The position numbers and the translations under genes were made by a program. Shown one piece after another: positions 1 to 10,200 of a stretch of DNA of 64,000 bases; within the stretch, counting starts at the first letter, position 1, and the number at the start of each line of letters is the position of its first letter. The DNA comes from Rhodothermus marinus (GTDB lineage Bacteria; Bacteroidota; Rhodothermia; Rhodothermales; Rhodothermaceae). The notes beneath the pieces are model-generated. The model was not told where the DNA came from and ran no database searches. It saw only the letters and a list, made by a program, of their open reading frames with translations. Location: assembly GCF_009936275.1 (NCBI RefSeq), contig NZ_AP019797.1, forward strand, positions 735,501 through 799,500, read 5' to 3'.

Positions 1-458
<458 letters not shown>

Positions 459-513
459 GAAAGCCTACGCGGGGGCGTTCGTATCTTGTCGGAAGCGTAG
501 CAGGCCGAATCGT

Positions 514-1170
514 ATGGGACTGACGCCGCGCTTTACGCACCCGTGGAACCTGTCGCCGGCCGAGGCGCAGGCGCTGCAGCGAAAGCTGGCCCGCCGGGTC
601 CGCTTCGAGGTACCGGAACGGATGGAGACGGTGGCCGGGCTGGACATAAGCGTGCGGGGCGAGCAGGGGCGGGCAGCCGCCGTCGTCTGGCATGTGGCCG
701 AGCAACAGGTGCTGGAGCGTGCCGTCGCCGAAGGCAGGGTGTCGTTTCCCTACGTGCCCGGACTGCTCAGCTTCCGGGAAGTGCCGTTGCTGCTGGAGGT
801 ACTGGCGCAGCTCCGCACCACACCGGACGTGCTCATGGTGGACGGACAGGGACTGGCGCATCCCCGCCGATGCGGACTGGCCACCCACCTGGGTGTGCTG
901 CTCGATCATCCGGCCGTAGGCGTGGCCAAGTCGCGCCTGTTCGGGCGCCACGCAGAGCCCGGTCCAGAGAAGGGAAGCTGGACGCCTCTTTACGACGACG
1001 GCGAGGTGATCGGGGCCGTGGTACGTACACGCACGGGCGTACGGCCCGTGTACGTGAGCGTGGGACACCGCATGACGCTGGAGGCCGCCGTGGCGTTGAC
1101 CCTTCGCTGCACGACCCGCTACCGCCTGCCGGAACCCACCCGTCTGGCCGATCAGCTCAGTAGAGCTTGA
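514..1170 (+). CDS. nfi: Endonuclease V (deoxyinosine 3' endonuclease)
   Basis: This 218-residue protein matches the full length of endonuclease V, which nicks DNA one base 3' of deoxyinosine produced by adenine deamination, a lesion favoured at high temperature. The three acidic metal ligands are visible: D44 in GLDIS, E89 in YVPGLLSFRE and D110 in VDGQG, followed by the diagnostic AHPRRCGLATHLGV. The gene stands alone between the TnpB end and a non-coding repeat-bearing stretch; the coding frame starts 57 bases after the tnpB stop. No clear Shine-Dalgarno precedes the ATG. Confidence 0.95.
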   Translation: MGLTPRFTHPWNLSPAEAQALQRKLARRVRFEVPERMETVAGLDISVRGEQGRAAAVVWHVAEQQVLERAVAEGRVSFPYVPGLLSFREVPLLLEVLAQLRTTPDVLMVDGQGLAHPRRCGLATHLGVLLDHPAVGVAKSRLFGRHAEPGPEKGSWTPLYDDGEVIGAVVRTRTGVRPVYVSVGHRMTLEAAVALTLRCTTRYRLPEPTRLADQLSRA

Positions 1171-1705
1171 TACGATTGCCCCACTGTCATGGCGCATGTG
1201 TGTGGAGTCTTCGGATCATACCCCATTTCTCGGGCCCAAAGCACACTGCGGCGTGTCCCTAGCAGAGTCATTTTCCCTATCCCGTAGGGGCGGCCCCCTG
1301 TGTCCAACCTGTCGTGCCCGCAGTTCATTTCTCCGACACCTGTGGTGTTGTGCCTCATGTACCGGAGAATGGACGGCCCCATAAGCAAGGACCCTTCCAG
1401 GTAAAAAGCAGGGGGCTCGGTGAAGGGTTGTCGCTCTTTATGGTAGAAGTCATCCGGAAAATAAGTCCAGGGAATTCGCGATTTCGACTTTGCATAGCGT
1501 TTCGCTGAGCTTTATAGTCTGCCGTTTGAAGCACAACCCACGCGCTTGTAGTCCGGCACGGAGCGAAGCGGAGTGCTGTCCCGGGTGGACGCGACTACGG
1601 CTGGCGCCTTCCTGCAAACACGTGCTTCTGAGACACAGCGCAAAGCGCCAGCTTACCGGATCTCCCTTTGTTTTCCGGATAAGTTCTACTACATTAAGTC
1701 TCATA
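1171..1705. other. Intergenic stretch without a convincing gene
   Basis: About 535 bases in which every open frame is short, unlike known proteins and poor in coding signal. It contains the degenerate REPIN-like repeat at 1232-1310. Downstream of that, AT-richer sequence contains several small imperfect palindromes around 1495-1660. It reads like decayed or insertion-scarred DNA between the endonuclease V gene and the gene fragment that follows. Confidence 0.6.
1232..1310. repeat. Degenerate REPIN-like repeat (copy 1)
   Basis: The 23 bases at 1271-1293 match the reverse complement of 19696-19718 at 22 of 23 positions. The flanks align too: GCACACTGCGG at 1241-1251 corresponds to the second hairpin of the later copy. 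Both halves are present in the same order and inverted orientation, but the hairpin stems are mutated here (GGGGCGGCCCCCTGTGTCC instead of a perfect stem), so this looks like an old copy. GTAG at 1284-1287 sits at the foot of one half; the other half has CTAG instead of CTAC. Confidence 0.65.
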
Positions 1706-1972
1706 GACGTGCGAACGGGTCAGGAGCAGGGGCCTTACCGGATCGAGGACGGGATGATGTATCCGCGGCGGTGCCGGGTGGAAGGCGGAGAGGTTCGGCT
1801 TTACGGATTGCTTCCGGAGCGGGTGCCGGATCGGGAGCTGGTGGTGCTTCGGGGAGGGAAGGTGGTGGGGCAAATGTACAGAGGGTTTGGGCAGGCGCTG
1901 TCGTTCGGGTATGTGCCGGTGGGCGTCTCTTCGGGTTCGGTGGTGTTGCAGCAGGTGACGGTTACACGTTAA
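1706..1972 (+). pseudogene. C-terminal fragment of an unrecognised protein
   Basis: From a GTG at 1706 the frame encodes about 88 residues with codon use typical of this genome (third positions mostly G or C): VRTGQEQGPYRIEDG ... VSSGSVVLQQVTVTR. Upstream of 1706 the frame stays open but loses coding character, so this is probably the tail of a longer gene whose beginning is lost. It is beta-rich in appearance, without cysteines paired as metal sites and without a signal peptide. It ends 17 bases before the next gene. I do not recognise a family; it could also be an intact small gene. Confidence 0.45.
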
Positions 1973-1989
1973 GCTAATGGAGTAGAGAA

Positions 1990-2928
1990 ATGACGGTTAG
2001 GAGCAGGAAAAAGACTTCAGGGAATGCTTACTGGCTGGGGCTGGGACTGATGTGGCTGAGTTCGGCCCATGCGCAGCCGAGCCCGGTCCCGGACACGCTG
2101 GACTGGCGGCGTTACTTTCCCCTCCAGATCGGCAACGAATGGCATTATGTGTATATATGGACCAATACTCTGATGATGAGAACACAATGGTATATAATCG
2201 GAGATACATTACTGGACAATGAGCATTATTTTGTATTTCAAGTTCGAAGAAAAGGAGTGGAATGTTGTTTTGATCAAGTAAACGATACATTATTCTGGTA
2301 TATCCGTTATGATACAGTCAATGCATGTGTATATCGCAAGGGTGATGGATGTTATTGGCCTGGAGGCTCTTGTAGACTGGATGCACCTTTTTACAGTCAA
2401 TGCGGAGATGGGTGGAATGTAGATGTACATGGAGGATATAATATGCTGGTGGAAATAGACAAAGATACAATAAGAACAGCGAAAAAATCTTTCTCTACCT
2501 GGGATGGATCTTCTATTTCTTTTCTTGCAGATATTGGCTTATACGAAACACTGATAGGAGAAAGTCCAGGTGATAATATGGAGACGCTGGTTTATGCGCG
2601 GATAGGTACGAAGAGTTATGGCACGCCGACTTCTCTGGCGGTTGAGACGAAGGGAATGTCCGGGCGTGCGGGGATTGTGGACGTGTGGCCGCACCCGGTC
2701 CGAGGTGGTGTGCGGGTCTCGTACGTGGTGGAGCGGGCTGGTGCGGTGGCGCTGCTGCTCTATGATGTGCTGGGGCGTCAGGTGTGGCAGGTAGAGGAGG
2801 GGTTTCAGGGGCCGGGGCGGCATCTGGCGCAGTTGGGGGTGGCGGATCTTCCGGCGGGAGTGTACCTGTTACGATTGATAGTGAGCGGGCAAGTGCTGGA
2901 CGACCGACCGCTGGTGGTGCTCCGATGA
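1990..2928 (+). CDS. Secreted protein with T9SS-type C-terminal sorting domain and low-GC core
   Basis: 312 residues. The N-terminus has a basic stretch, a hydrophobic core ([11 protein letters not shown]) and an AHA-Q signal cleavage site. The last ~80 residues ([15 protein letters not shown] ... YDVLGRQVW ... [10 protein letters not shown]) form a type A sorting domain of the type 9 secretion system, so the protein should cross the outer membrane and be released or anchored on the surface. The middle (about residues 50-200) has several cysteines ([20 protein letters not shown]) and no family I recognise. Its coding DNA is only about 35 % GC in hand-counted lines, against ~65 % at both ends, which suggests a foreign passenger domain between native export signals. 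Confidence 0.8.
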   Translation: MTVRSRKKTSGNAYWLGLGLMWLSSAHAQPSPVPDTLDWRRYFPLQIGNEWHYVYIWTNTLMMRTQWYIIGDTLLDNEHYFVFQVRRKGVECCFDQVNDTLFWYIRYDTVNACVYRKGDGCYWPGGSCRLDAPFYSQCGDGWNVDVHGGYNMLVEIDKDTIRTAKKSFSTWDGSSISFLADIGLYETLIGESPGDNMETLVYARIGTKSYGTPTSLAVETKGMSGRAGIVDVWPHPVRGGVRVSYVVERAGAVALLLYDVLGRQVWQVEEGFQGPGRHLAQLGVADLPAGVYLLRLIVSGQVLDDRPLVVLR

Positions 2929-3048
2929 ATCCAGCGTCCGAACCAGCCTGCTACCCGGGTCTTGGAAAGCAGCTTTCAGGGTCGGGTCGAAGGGGCGCCC
3001 TTCCCGCCGGGCGAGACGCGCTGTCTTGCTGCGTGGTTGTGAAAATAG

Positions 3049-3082
3049 AAAAAGGCCGCGTCGTTTAGGCGCGGCCTTTTTT
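3049..3082. terminator. Bidirectional intrinsic terminator
   Basis: GGCCGCG (3054-3060) pairs with CGCGGCC (3070-3076) over a 9-base loop. T6 follows on the plus strand (3077-3082), and A5 before it (3049-3053) gives a T tract on the minus strand. It can end the secreted-protein transcript from the left and the tRNA-Pro transcript from the right. Confidence 0.85.
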
Positions 3083-3085
3083 GAG

Positions 3086-3159
<74 letters not shown>

Positions 3160-3173
3160 ACAGGCAAGGGCTC

Positions 3174-3202
3174 AATATACGCCAGAATCGGCACGGGTTC
3201 CA
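3174..3202 (-). promoter_or_regulatory. Probable promoter of tRNA-Pro
   Basis: Minus-strand TATATT (3174-3179) followed by G lies 14 bases before the tRNA 5' end, so transcription would start about 7 bases upstream of the mature end. With a 17-base spacer the -35 region is TGGAAC, a weak match. The same TATATTG box occurs before efp and leuS. Confidence 0.45.
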
Positions 3203-3238
3203 GTTCTACGCGCGCCGAGGGCGGGAGTTCAAGGTTAA

Positions 3239-5140
3239 TTAATCGCCGTCGCCGCCGAATTCGGCATACATCGCTTCGATCAAGTCCGCATAGTGCGCTT
3301 CGATCTGACGGCGGCGCGGTTTCAGCGTGGGCGTGAGCAGGCCGTTTTCGATGGTGAACGGCTCGCTGAGCAGCCGGAAGGCCCGAATGCGTTCGTGGGC
3401 CGGCGCATGTCGGTTGTAGCGGCGCAGGCTCTGCTCGAAAAGCGCCCGGATCTCCGGAAGCGCCAGCAGCGCTTCGTCGGACGCGGCCTGCAGGTTGTGC
3501 TCCTGGGCGTACTGGCGAAGCGTCTCGAAGTCGGGCACGATGAGCGCCGTCAGAAATTCCCGTCCCTCGCCGAGCACCACGATCTGGTCGATCCAGGGTT
3601 CCTGTTTGAGCTGGTCTTCGATGGGCCCCGGGTAGATGTTCTTGCCGCCCCGGGAGACGATCATGTGCTTGATGCGGTCGGTGATGACTAGGTAGCCCTG
3701 ATCGAAGCGGCCCACGTCGCCCGTATGGAACCAGCCGTCGGCGTCGAACACCTCGCGCGTGGCCTCCTCGTTGTTCCAGTAACCCTTCATCACGTTCGGG
3801 CCTTTGACCAGAATTTCCCCCTCCTCGGTAGTGAGATCGCTCGGGTAGTCGTCGCCGGAGAGCTGGCCCACGATCTTGCCGTCGGTCAGGCGCTGGATGG
3901 CAATCGTCACGCCCGGCAACACCCAGCCGACGGTGCCGAAGCGCGGGCGGTCCGGCGGGTTGACGGTCAGGACCGGAGCCGTTTCGGTCAGGCCGTAGCC
4001 TTCGATGATCGTCAGGCCGATGGCCAGGAAGAATTCGCCGATGTGGCGGGGCAGAGCCGCACCGCCCGATACGGCAAAGCGCAGGTTGCCGCCCAGCCGA
4101 TCGTGCAGTTTCTGGAAGACCAGCCGGTGGGCGAGCCGGTGCTGGAGCTGCAGTACCGGCCCGGGCGTGCGTCCCTCCAGCCGACAGGCGGCCATGCGTC
4201 GACCCACACCGACGGCCCAGTGAAAGATCTTCTGCTGAAGCGACGGACTTTTCTCGACGGACTTGTGGATGGCGTTGTAGACGCGCTCGAACAGGCGCGG
4301 CACCGAGATCATCACGGTCGGCCGCACTTCGAGCAGGTTCTGGCTCAGCGCCTCGATGCTTTCGGCGTAGGAAATCCGGGCGCCGCAGGCCAGTACGGCC
4401 GTGTAGCCGGCCGTCCGTTCGAACGAGTGGCACAGCGGCAGAAACGACAGGTGGTGGTCGGAGGGACCGAAGTCCACGCGCTGCAGCGCCGCCTGCACGT
4501 TCGAGCAGAAGTTGCGGTGCGTGAGCATGACGCCCTTGGGCAGGCCGGTGGTGCCGCTGGTGTAAATGAGCGCACTCAGGTCGTCGGGCTGCACCTGCTC
4601 GGCCAGCTTCGACAGCTCGGCCTCGTGTTCGGCCCAGTAGGCGGCGCCTTCGGCCAGTACGTCGTCCCAGGCCCGCACGTAGGGCGGGTGGTCTTTGCGC
4701 ATTTCGCTCAGCGTGACGATCTCCTGCAGCTCGGGGCATTCGTCGAAGATCGTCTCCGCCTTACGGAGCTGCACGGCCGACGAAACCACCAGGATGCGCG
4801 CACCGGAGTCTTTGACGATATAGCCCACCTGAGAGGCTGGCAGCGACGTGTAGAGGGCCACGTTGACACCGCCCAGGATCTGGGTGGCCAGATCGGTGAT
4901 CGCCCATTCCGGACGGTTTTCTGAAAGGATGGCCACGCGGTCGCCGGGGCGTACGCCCTGCTTGTACAGGTAGCCGGCCATGGCGTGCACGCGCTGCTCC
5001 AGCTCCTCCCAGGTGATGTCCACCCAAGTTTTCGTGCGCCGGTCCTTGTAGCTCAGCGCAGGCCGATGCTGGCCGCGGTAGTGCGCTACCAGTCGGTTAA
5101 AAAGCTGAGGGATGGTCTCAAAGGCAACGATGGCAGGCAT
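3239..5140 (-). CDS. Long-chain acyl-CoA synthetase (AMP-forming, FadD-type)
   Basis: 633 residues, the usual size for bacterial long-chain fatty acid:CoA ligases, which activate fatty acids through an acyl-adenylate. The adenylate-forming signatures are present: YTSGTTGLPKGVMLTHRN near residue 195, the fatty-acyl synthetase linker region, GYGLTETAPVLTVNPP near residue 385, and the hinge TGDVGRFDQGYLVITDRIKH near residue 475 with a late lysine in the C-terminal subdomain. No signal peptide; probably cytoplasmic or membrane-associated. Upstream TAGTTTG on the minus strand (about 5180) is a possible -10/-7 element. It stands alone between tRNA-Pro and pyrD. Chain-length preference cannot be read from the sequence. 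Confidence 0.93.
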   Translation of the reverse strand: MPAIVAFETIPQLFNRLVAHYRGQHRPALSYKDRRTKTWVDITWEELEQRVHAMAGYLYKQGVRPGDRVAILSENRPEWAITDLATQILGGVNVALYTSLPASQVGYIVKDSGARILVVSSAVQLRKAETIFDECPELQEIVTLSEMRKDHPPYVRAWDDVLAEGAAYWAEHEAELSKLAEQVQPDDLSALIYTSGTTGLPKGVMLTHRNFCSNVQAALQRVDFGPSDHHLSFLPLCHSFERTAGYTAVLACGARISYAESIEALSQNLLEVRPTVMISVPRLFERVYNAIHKSVEKSPSLQQKIFHWAVGVGRRMAACRLEGRTPGPVLQLQHRLAHRLVFQKLHDRLGGNLRFAVSGGAALPRHIGEFFLAIGLTIIEGYGLTETAPVLTVNPPDRPRFGTVGWVLPGVTIAIQRLTDGKIVGQLSGDDYPSDLTTEEGEILVKGPNVMKGYWNNEEATREVFDADGWFHTGDVGRFDQGYLVITDRIKHMIVSRGGKNIYPGPIEDQLKQEPWIDQIVVLGEGREFLTALIVPDFETLRQYAQEHNLQAASDEALLALPEIRALFEQSLRRYNRHAPAHERIRAFRLLSEPFTIENGLLTPTLKPRRRQIEAHYADLIEAMYAEFGGDGD

Positions 5141-5226
5141 AGCGCTTCCGTAACAGTTGCGTAACCGGGTTTCAAACTACACGCTGGCGGGCGAAAAAAC
5201 AATTTGGGACAACACGTAATCGAATT

Positions 5227-6321
5227 TCACGCGTCGATGCCAACGGCCGCCTGCACCGAGTCGAAGCCGTCCTGCTCGAGCCGTCGGACCAGCCCCTGCT
5301 TGATGCGGCGTACCAGCCCGGGGCCTTCGTAGATGAGGCCCGTGTAGAGCTGCACAAGCGAAGCACCGGCGCGAATACGGCCGTAGGCTTCCTCGGCCGA
5401 GTCGATTCCTCCCACGCTGATCAGGGGCAGTTTTCCTTCAGTCAGGCGGTACAGGTAAAACAGCAGGCAACGGGCGCGGGTGGCCAGCGGACGGCCGCTC
5501 AGGCCGCCGGGACCGATGCGCGCCAGCACCTCCGGATCGGTGCGCAATCCTTCACGATCGGAGGCCGTATTCGTGGCCACGAAACCGGCGATGCCGTGCG
5601 CGCGGGCCACTTCGACGATTTCTTCGAGCTGGCTGTCGAATACGGTGCGGCTGGAGGGGGGCGGCGAGAGCTTGAGCAACACGGGCACCGACAGGTTCAA
5701 CTCCCGGCGCACGGCAAAAATGGCCCGCAGCAGCGTGTCGAGCGCTTCCGGATCTTCGAACGTCTTGCCTTCGGCCGTGTTGGGGCACGAAATGTTCAGC
5801 GTCACGTAGTCGGCCAGCGGGGCCAGCAGCCGGAAACTCTCGCAGAAGTCGATCACGGCGGCTTCGCCGAGAATGTTCGGATCGTGCGTTTTGGCCAGAT
5901 TGATCCCCAGCGGGCGCCGGTGGCGGAGGCGACGCAGACGCCGCGCTACCCGTTCGGCCCCGTCGTTGTTCAGACCCATGCGGTTGATCAGCGCTCGATC
6001 TTCGGGGAGCCGGAACAGCCGGGGACGCGGATTGCCCCGGCTCGGTCGGGCGCTGACCGATCCTACTTCGGCAAATCCAAAACCCAGCGCTTCCCAGAAG
6101 CGCACCAGACGGGCATTTTTATCCAGACCGGCCGCCAGTCCCACCGGATTCGGGAACGTAAGGCCCCAGCATTGCACGGCGAGCGCGGGATGCTCCTCTT
6201 TGAAAAACGGGGCCACCAGCCACGGCGCCAGCGGCTGCACCAGACGCGCAGCGGCGAGCGTCAGCCGGTGGGCGCGCTCGGCGTCCAGACGAAACAGCAG
6301 GGGGCGGAACAAGCGGTACAT
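5227..6321 (-). CDS. pyrD: Dihydroorotate dehydrogenase (quinone), class 2
   Basis: 364 residues. The N-terminal amphipathic extension (MYRLFRPLLFRLDAERAH) is the membrane-association helix that marks class 2 enzymes, which oxidise dihydroorotate to orotate in pyrimidine synthesis and pass electrons to quinone. FMN-barrel motifs are FPNPVGLAAGLDKNA, RMGLNNDGA and LNISCPNT, whose serine is the class 2 catalytic base, then SVGGIDSAEEAY and the phosphate loop near GASLVQLYTGL. It is separated from the acyl-CoA synthetase by about 86 bases. A TATCTTG promoter-like box lies ~80 bases upstream of the start. Confidence 0.96.
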   Translation of the reverse strand: MYRLFRPLLFRLDAERAHRLTLAAARLVQPLAPWLVAPFFKEEHPALAVQCWGLTFPNPVGLAAGLDKNARLVRFWEALGFGFAEVGSVSARPSRGNPRPRLFRLPEDRALINRMGLNNDGAERVARRLRRLRHRRPLGINLAKTHDPNILGEAAVIDFCESFRLLAPLADYVTLNISCPNTAEGKTFEDPEALDTLLRAIFAVRRELNLSVPVLLKLSPPPSSRTVFDSQLEEIVEVARAHGIAGFVATNTASDREGLRTDPEVLARIGPGGLSGRPLATRARCLLFYLYRLTEGKLPLISVGGIDSAEEAYGRIRAGASLVQLYTGLIYEGPGLVRRIKQGLVRRLEQDGFDSVQAAVGIDA

Positions 6322-6401
6322 GGCGAACGTGGGCAGGGTCAGCCTTCAAAGACCGAAAGCGTCCCCGGGATCCGGCCGGTGGGAGCGATGGTCCCGGGCT
6401 C

Positions 6402-6429
6402 AAGATAGAAAAAACCCGTTCATTGCAAA
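6402..6429 (-). promoter_or_regulatory. Probable pyrD promoter
   Basis: Minus-strand TTTGCA (6424-6429), a 16-base spacer and TATCTT (6402-6407) followed by G. Transcription would begin near 6395, giving a leader of roughly 75 bases before the pyrD start. The -10 matches the TAT(A/C)TTG element seen at smc, tRNA-Pro and efp. Confidence 0.4.
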
Positions 6430-6441
6430 GCCGGGGAACGT

Positions 6442-7242
6442 ATGAAGCTTCCGCTTTTTCTGGTCGATGCCTTTGCCGAACGGCCTTTTACCGGCAATCC
6501 GGCCGCCGTATGCCTGCTCGATCGTCCGCGGTCGGAAGGCTGGATGCAGACCGTGGCGGCCGAGATGAACCGTCCGGAAACGGCCTTTCTGCTCCCGGAA
6601 GGCGAAGGTTTTTCGCTCCGCTGGTTTACGCCGGTGCAGGAAGTTGATCTGTGCGGGCATGCCACGCTGGCCAGCGCGCACGTGCTCTGGGAGATCGAAT
6701 GCCTGCAGCCCGACGAACCGGCCGTTTTCTTTACAAAAAGCGGGCGGCTGACGGCGTGGCGCTCGGAAAACGGTACGATCTGGATGGATTTCCCCGCCGA
6801 ACCGCCTGTGCCCTGTGAGCCGCCCACCGAACTGCTACGCGTGCTGGGCTCGGCGCCGATCCGCTACGTGGGACGCAACCGCATGGACTACCTGGTGCTG
6901 CTGGACCGGGAGGCCACGGTGCGCACGTTCAGGCCGGATCTGGCGCGGTTGCAGGAACTGGACATCCGGGGCCTGATCGTGACGGCACCGGCCGAAGACG
7001 TGCCCGCCGACTTCGTCTCGCGCTTTTTCGCGCCGCAGCTGGGCGTGCCGGAGGATCCGGTTACCGGTTCGGCCCACTGTTGCCTGGGACCCTTCTGGGC
7101 TGAGCGGCTGGGCCGCACGCGGCTGAGCGGTTATCAGGTGTCGGCACGGGGCGGCCGCATCGAGGTGGAAGTGCACGGCGAGCGCGTGCACCTGGGCGGC
7201 CGGGCCGTCACGGTGCTGCAGGGCAAGCTGCTCTCGGAATAG
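6442..7242 (+). CDS. PhzF-family epimerase/isomerase-like protein
   Basis: 266 residues with the two-lobed PhzF fold signature: LVDAFAERPFTGNPAAVCLL at the N-terminus, the catalytic glutamate in MNRPETAFL (about residue 46), DLCGHATLASAHVLW, and in the second lobe GVPEDPVTGSAHCCLGPFW. The family includes the phenazine isomerase PhzF and related diaminopimelate-epimerase-fold enzymes, but most members have unknown substrates; there are no phenazine genes here. It starts 120 bases from divergent pyrD and converges with the next gene, the two stops being 1 base apart. Confidence 0.9.
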   Translation: MKLPLFLVDAFAERPFTGNPAAVCLLDRPRSEGWMQTVAAEMNRPETAFLLPEGEGFSLRWFTPVQEVDLCGHATLASAHVLWEIECLQPDEPAVFFTKSGRLTAWRSENGTIWMDFPAEPPVPCEPPTELLRVLGSAPIRYVGRNRMDYLVLLDREATVRTFRPDLARLQELDIRGLIVTAPAEDVPADFVSRFFAPQLGVPEDPVTGSAHCCLGPFWAERLGRTRLSGYQVSARGGRIEVEVHGERVHLGGRAVTVLQGKLLSE

Positions 7243-7243
7243 C

Positions 7244-10200
7244 CTACCAGCCCGGTACGAGCTGGGCGCCCAGATGCCAGCCCTTGTAGGGGCGCTGGAA
7301 CGGATAGACGTAGAACAGCTCCAGTACCATGGCGCCCAGAATGTTGAACCGTGTCGAAATGCCCGTGCTGAAGACGGGCACTCGATCGCCCGTGTGGCGC
7401 ACGAACTTCCACTTGGGCAGATCACCTTTCGACCAGGCCACGCCCGCGTCGGCAAAGAGCGATAGCTCGGTGGGCAGGTAGGGGAAGTTGAACAGCCCGA
7501 AGCGCTCGGTGCCAAACAGCGGGATGCGTAGCTCGGCGCTGGCTACGGCCACGTGCGTGCCCACCAGACGGGCCACTTCGGCGCAGAGGTTCGGCGTTGA
7601 GGTCGAGGGCGTGCATTCGTCCGGCTCCAGCGAGTAAAAGCCGTAGCCGCGTACGAACGTGAGCGTGCTTCCGTAGCCCAGATATTCCTGGGCAAAGGAG
7701 AGCCGATCCGAACCCTGGGGTTGGGCGCCGTAGTTGCCCACGTGCGTCAGGCGTACGGCGAACGTCAGCGGGCGGAAGAAGAAATACTTGCGCCCGTCAA
7801 CCAGCACCTGTACGAAACGTTCGGTACCGATTAGCGGGGTTACCTGCAGCCGATAGCGCGAGCCGCGAACCGGCGAGGTGAAACCGAAGAACGAAAAGTC
7901 GCCCACGAACGCCCCGGAGGCCTGGAAGAAGTAGATCGGGTCCGGTGCGGGTAGGTTCTGCGTGGAGCGTCGGTAGCCGGCCCCGTAGAGGTAGTAGATC
8001 TCGGCGTCGTAGTCGAAGCCGTAGCGCTGGAATCCCACCATCAACTCGAAGCGCTGGGTGGTGTTGAGCGGATAGTAGCCCAGCACGCCGGCTTCGTCGA
8101 TGTAGATGCGCTGCAGGAGCTGGATGTAGCAGTAGACCTGCAGGCCGGTGGCCGGATCCGTACACACGTCCAGATAGGCATAGCCGTAGAGCAGCGGGAT
8201 GTGGCTGGCCAGCGCTCCGTAGTTCAGACGGCGACCCTGATTGATGTAGAGCACCTGGCCGCCGATGTCCTTGAAGGTGCCGTTGGCCTGGGCAGCCACG
8301 GCCAGTTGCTGATCGCCCAGCATGTCGCTGAAGAAGAAGGCCACACCACCGGCGATCATCGTCCCGAACGGCCCCCCGACGCTGGCGCCGAAGCTGGGCG
8401 GCGCCACGTAGTCGAGCTGTAGTTTGCGACGATAGGGCTGGGGGCGGAGTGCCAGTTCGTCCGGCAGGCCCGTCAGCGGATCGTTCAGGTAGCTGCTGAC
8501 CAGTCCCTGGGTGGGCGGTTGCAGCGGGGGAAGCACACCGGCGCTGGCAATGCCTGTGTCACTTTCCGGCTCGACCGGTTCGCCCTGCAACTGGTCGGGT
8601 TCCAGCGAAAAGACCAGGTACTTGTTGTCGGTAAAGACCGAGAACATCATGCGGCCGTTCTGAGCGGCCACGCTCATGGCCGGCGAGATGCTCGTGATGC
8701 CGCTGACGCCGGTCTGCAACCTGGTGATGCGATAGACGGCTCCGGTGTTCAGGTCCATCCGGTAGATGTCCTTGAAGCCGTCGTGGTTGGAAATGAAATA
8801 CAGGCTTCGGCCATCCGGTGAAAATTGCGGGTTGATCTGCTGGCCGCTCCGGAAGGGCCGCAGCACGCGCACCTTGCCGGTTTCGAGGTCGAGCAGGGCC
8901 AGGCGTTCGTGCCCGTAGCGTAGGATCTCGAAGTCGGTGCCGTCCGGCCCCCGGTCCGACACGAAGGCGATGGTGCGGCCGTCGGGCGACCAGGCCGGCT
9001 GCAGGTCGGCGTAGCGGTCGTCGGTGAGCTTCCGGACCTGATTCGTCTCCAGGTCCAGCAGGTACAGATCACTGATGCCGCCCGAAAGCCCCGAAAAGGC
9101 GATGGTACGGCCGTCGGGCGACCAGGCCAGGTTGTGGATGGCACCGACGCCTTCGACCGCGATGCGGCGCTCCAGCTTGCCTTTGCGCAGGTTCCAGATG
9201 GCGATTTCGTTGTTGCCCTGAGCGAACGTAATAAACGCGAAGCGCTGGCCGTCAGGCGACCAGGAGCCCGAGGAGTTGATGAAGCGGATCGCGTCGAAGT
9301 GGGGATCGCTGGCACTGCTGCTCAGCCGACGCAACACCTTGCCGGTCTCGGCGTCGGCCACGAACAGGTCGATCGTGAACAGGTCGCGCTCCGAAAGGAA
9401 GGCCACGTAGCGCCCGTCGGGACTGAGCGCCGGGGCCAGGTTGATCTCGCCCGCGTCGATGTCGGGCGCCAGCACCTTTCGTCCGGCCTGCTCGGGGGGC
9501 GTGCGATCTTTGAGCAGCGGCAGATAGGTATTCTTGACCGCCTGAATCCATTCCCTGGAAAGCGAGTCGGGCGTGATGCCCAGCGTAATCGTAATGGCCG
9601 TATCGACGCCCACGATCCCGCCCAGCTTGTACAGCTCGGTGACGGCCTGATCGCCATACTTGCCGCCGATGTAGGCCAGATAGGCCTGACCGTAACGGTA
9701 GGGGAAGTAGCGCAGGTCGCGTGTGAGCTGGCGAATGGTGGGCAGGTCGTCGCGCAGCGCTGCATCGCGCAGCCACATGGCCGTGTGCGGGTCGTTGCGT
9801 CCCAGCGACAGGTACTCGGCCATGCCCTCGACGAGCCACAGTGGCAGCAGCGCCAGGTTGAAGCGGCTCAGGCTGTCGGAGCGGTTCAGCGCAATGTCGT
9901 ACTGGAAGGAGTGCACCAGCTCGTGACCGAGCACGTGGTCGTTCTCCCGATAGATGCCCGTAAATGGCATGATCACCCGCTCTTTGATGGCTTCGGTCAC
10001 GCCACCGGTGCCTTCGCCGATCTCGCCGCTGATGGCGTTCGTCTGATGGAAATCGGCGTCGTCCGCGTAGAAAATGATCGGTTTGCGCTCACCGAACTCG
10101 TGCAGAAACGTGCGGCTGTGGCGCTGATACCAGCGTTCGGCCATGCGGGCCGCATCGCGCACAGCGAGCTCCTCTTCGGGGTAGTAGTAGATCTCGAAGT

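Noticed and set aside
1314-1704. Short open frames on both strands in the 1.2-1.7 kb gap
   Set aside because: No coding bias, no ribosome sites and no recognisable domains; the sequence includes the degenerate repeat.
3725-4924. 399-codon open frame antisense to the acyl-CoA synthetase
   Set aside because: Composition is typical of an antisense shadow (His, Gln, Arg rich) and the synthetase frame carries complete motifs.
7285-7295. GTAGGGGCG resembling the foot of a REP hairpin
   Set aside because: It lies within the barrel-coding sequence of the surface protein and is not followed by an inverted hairpin arm, so it is a chance match.
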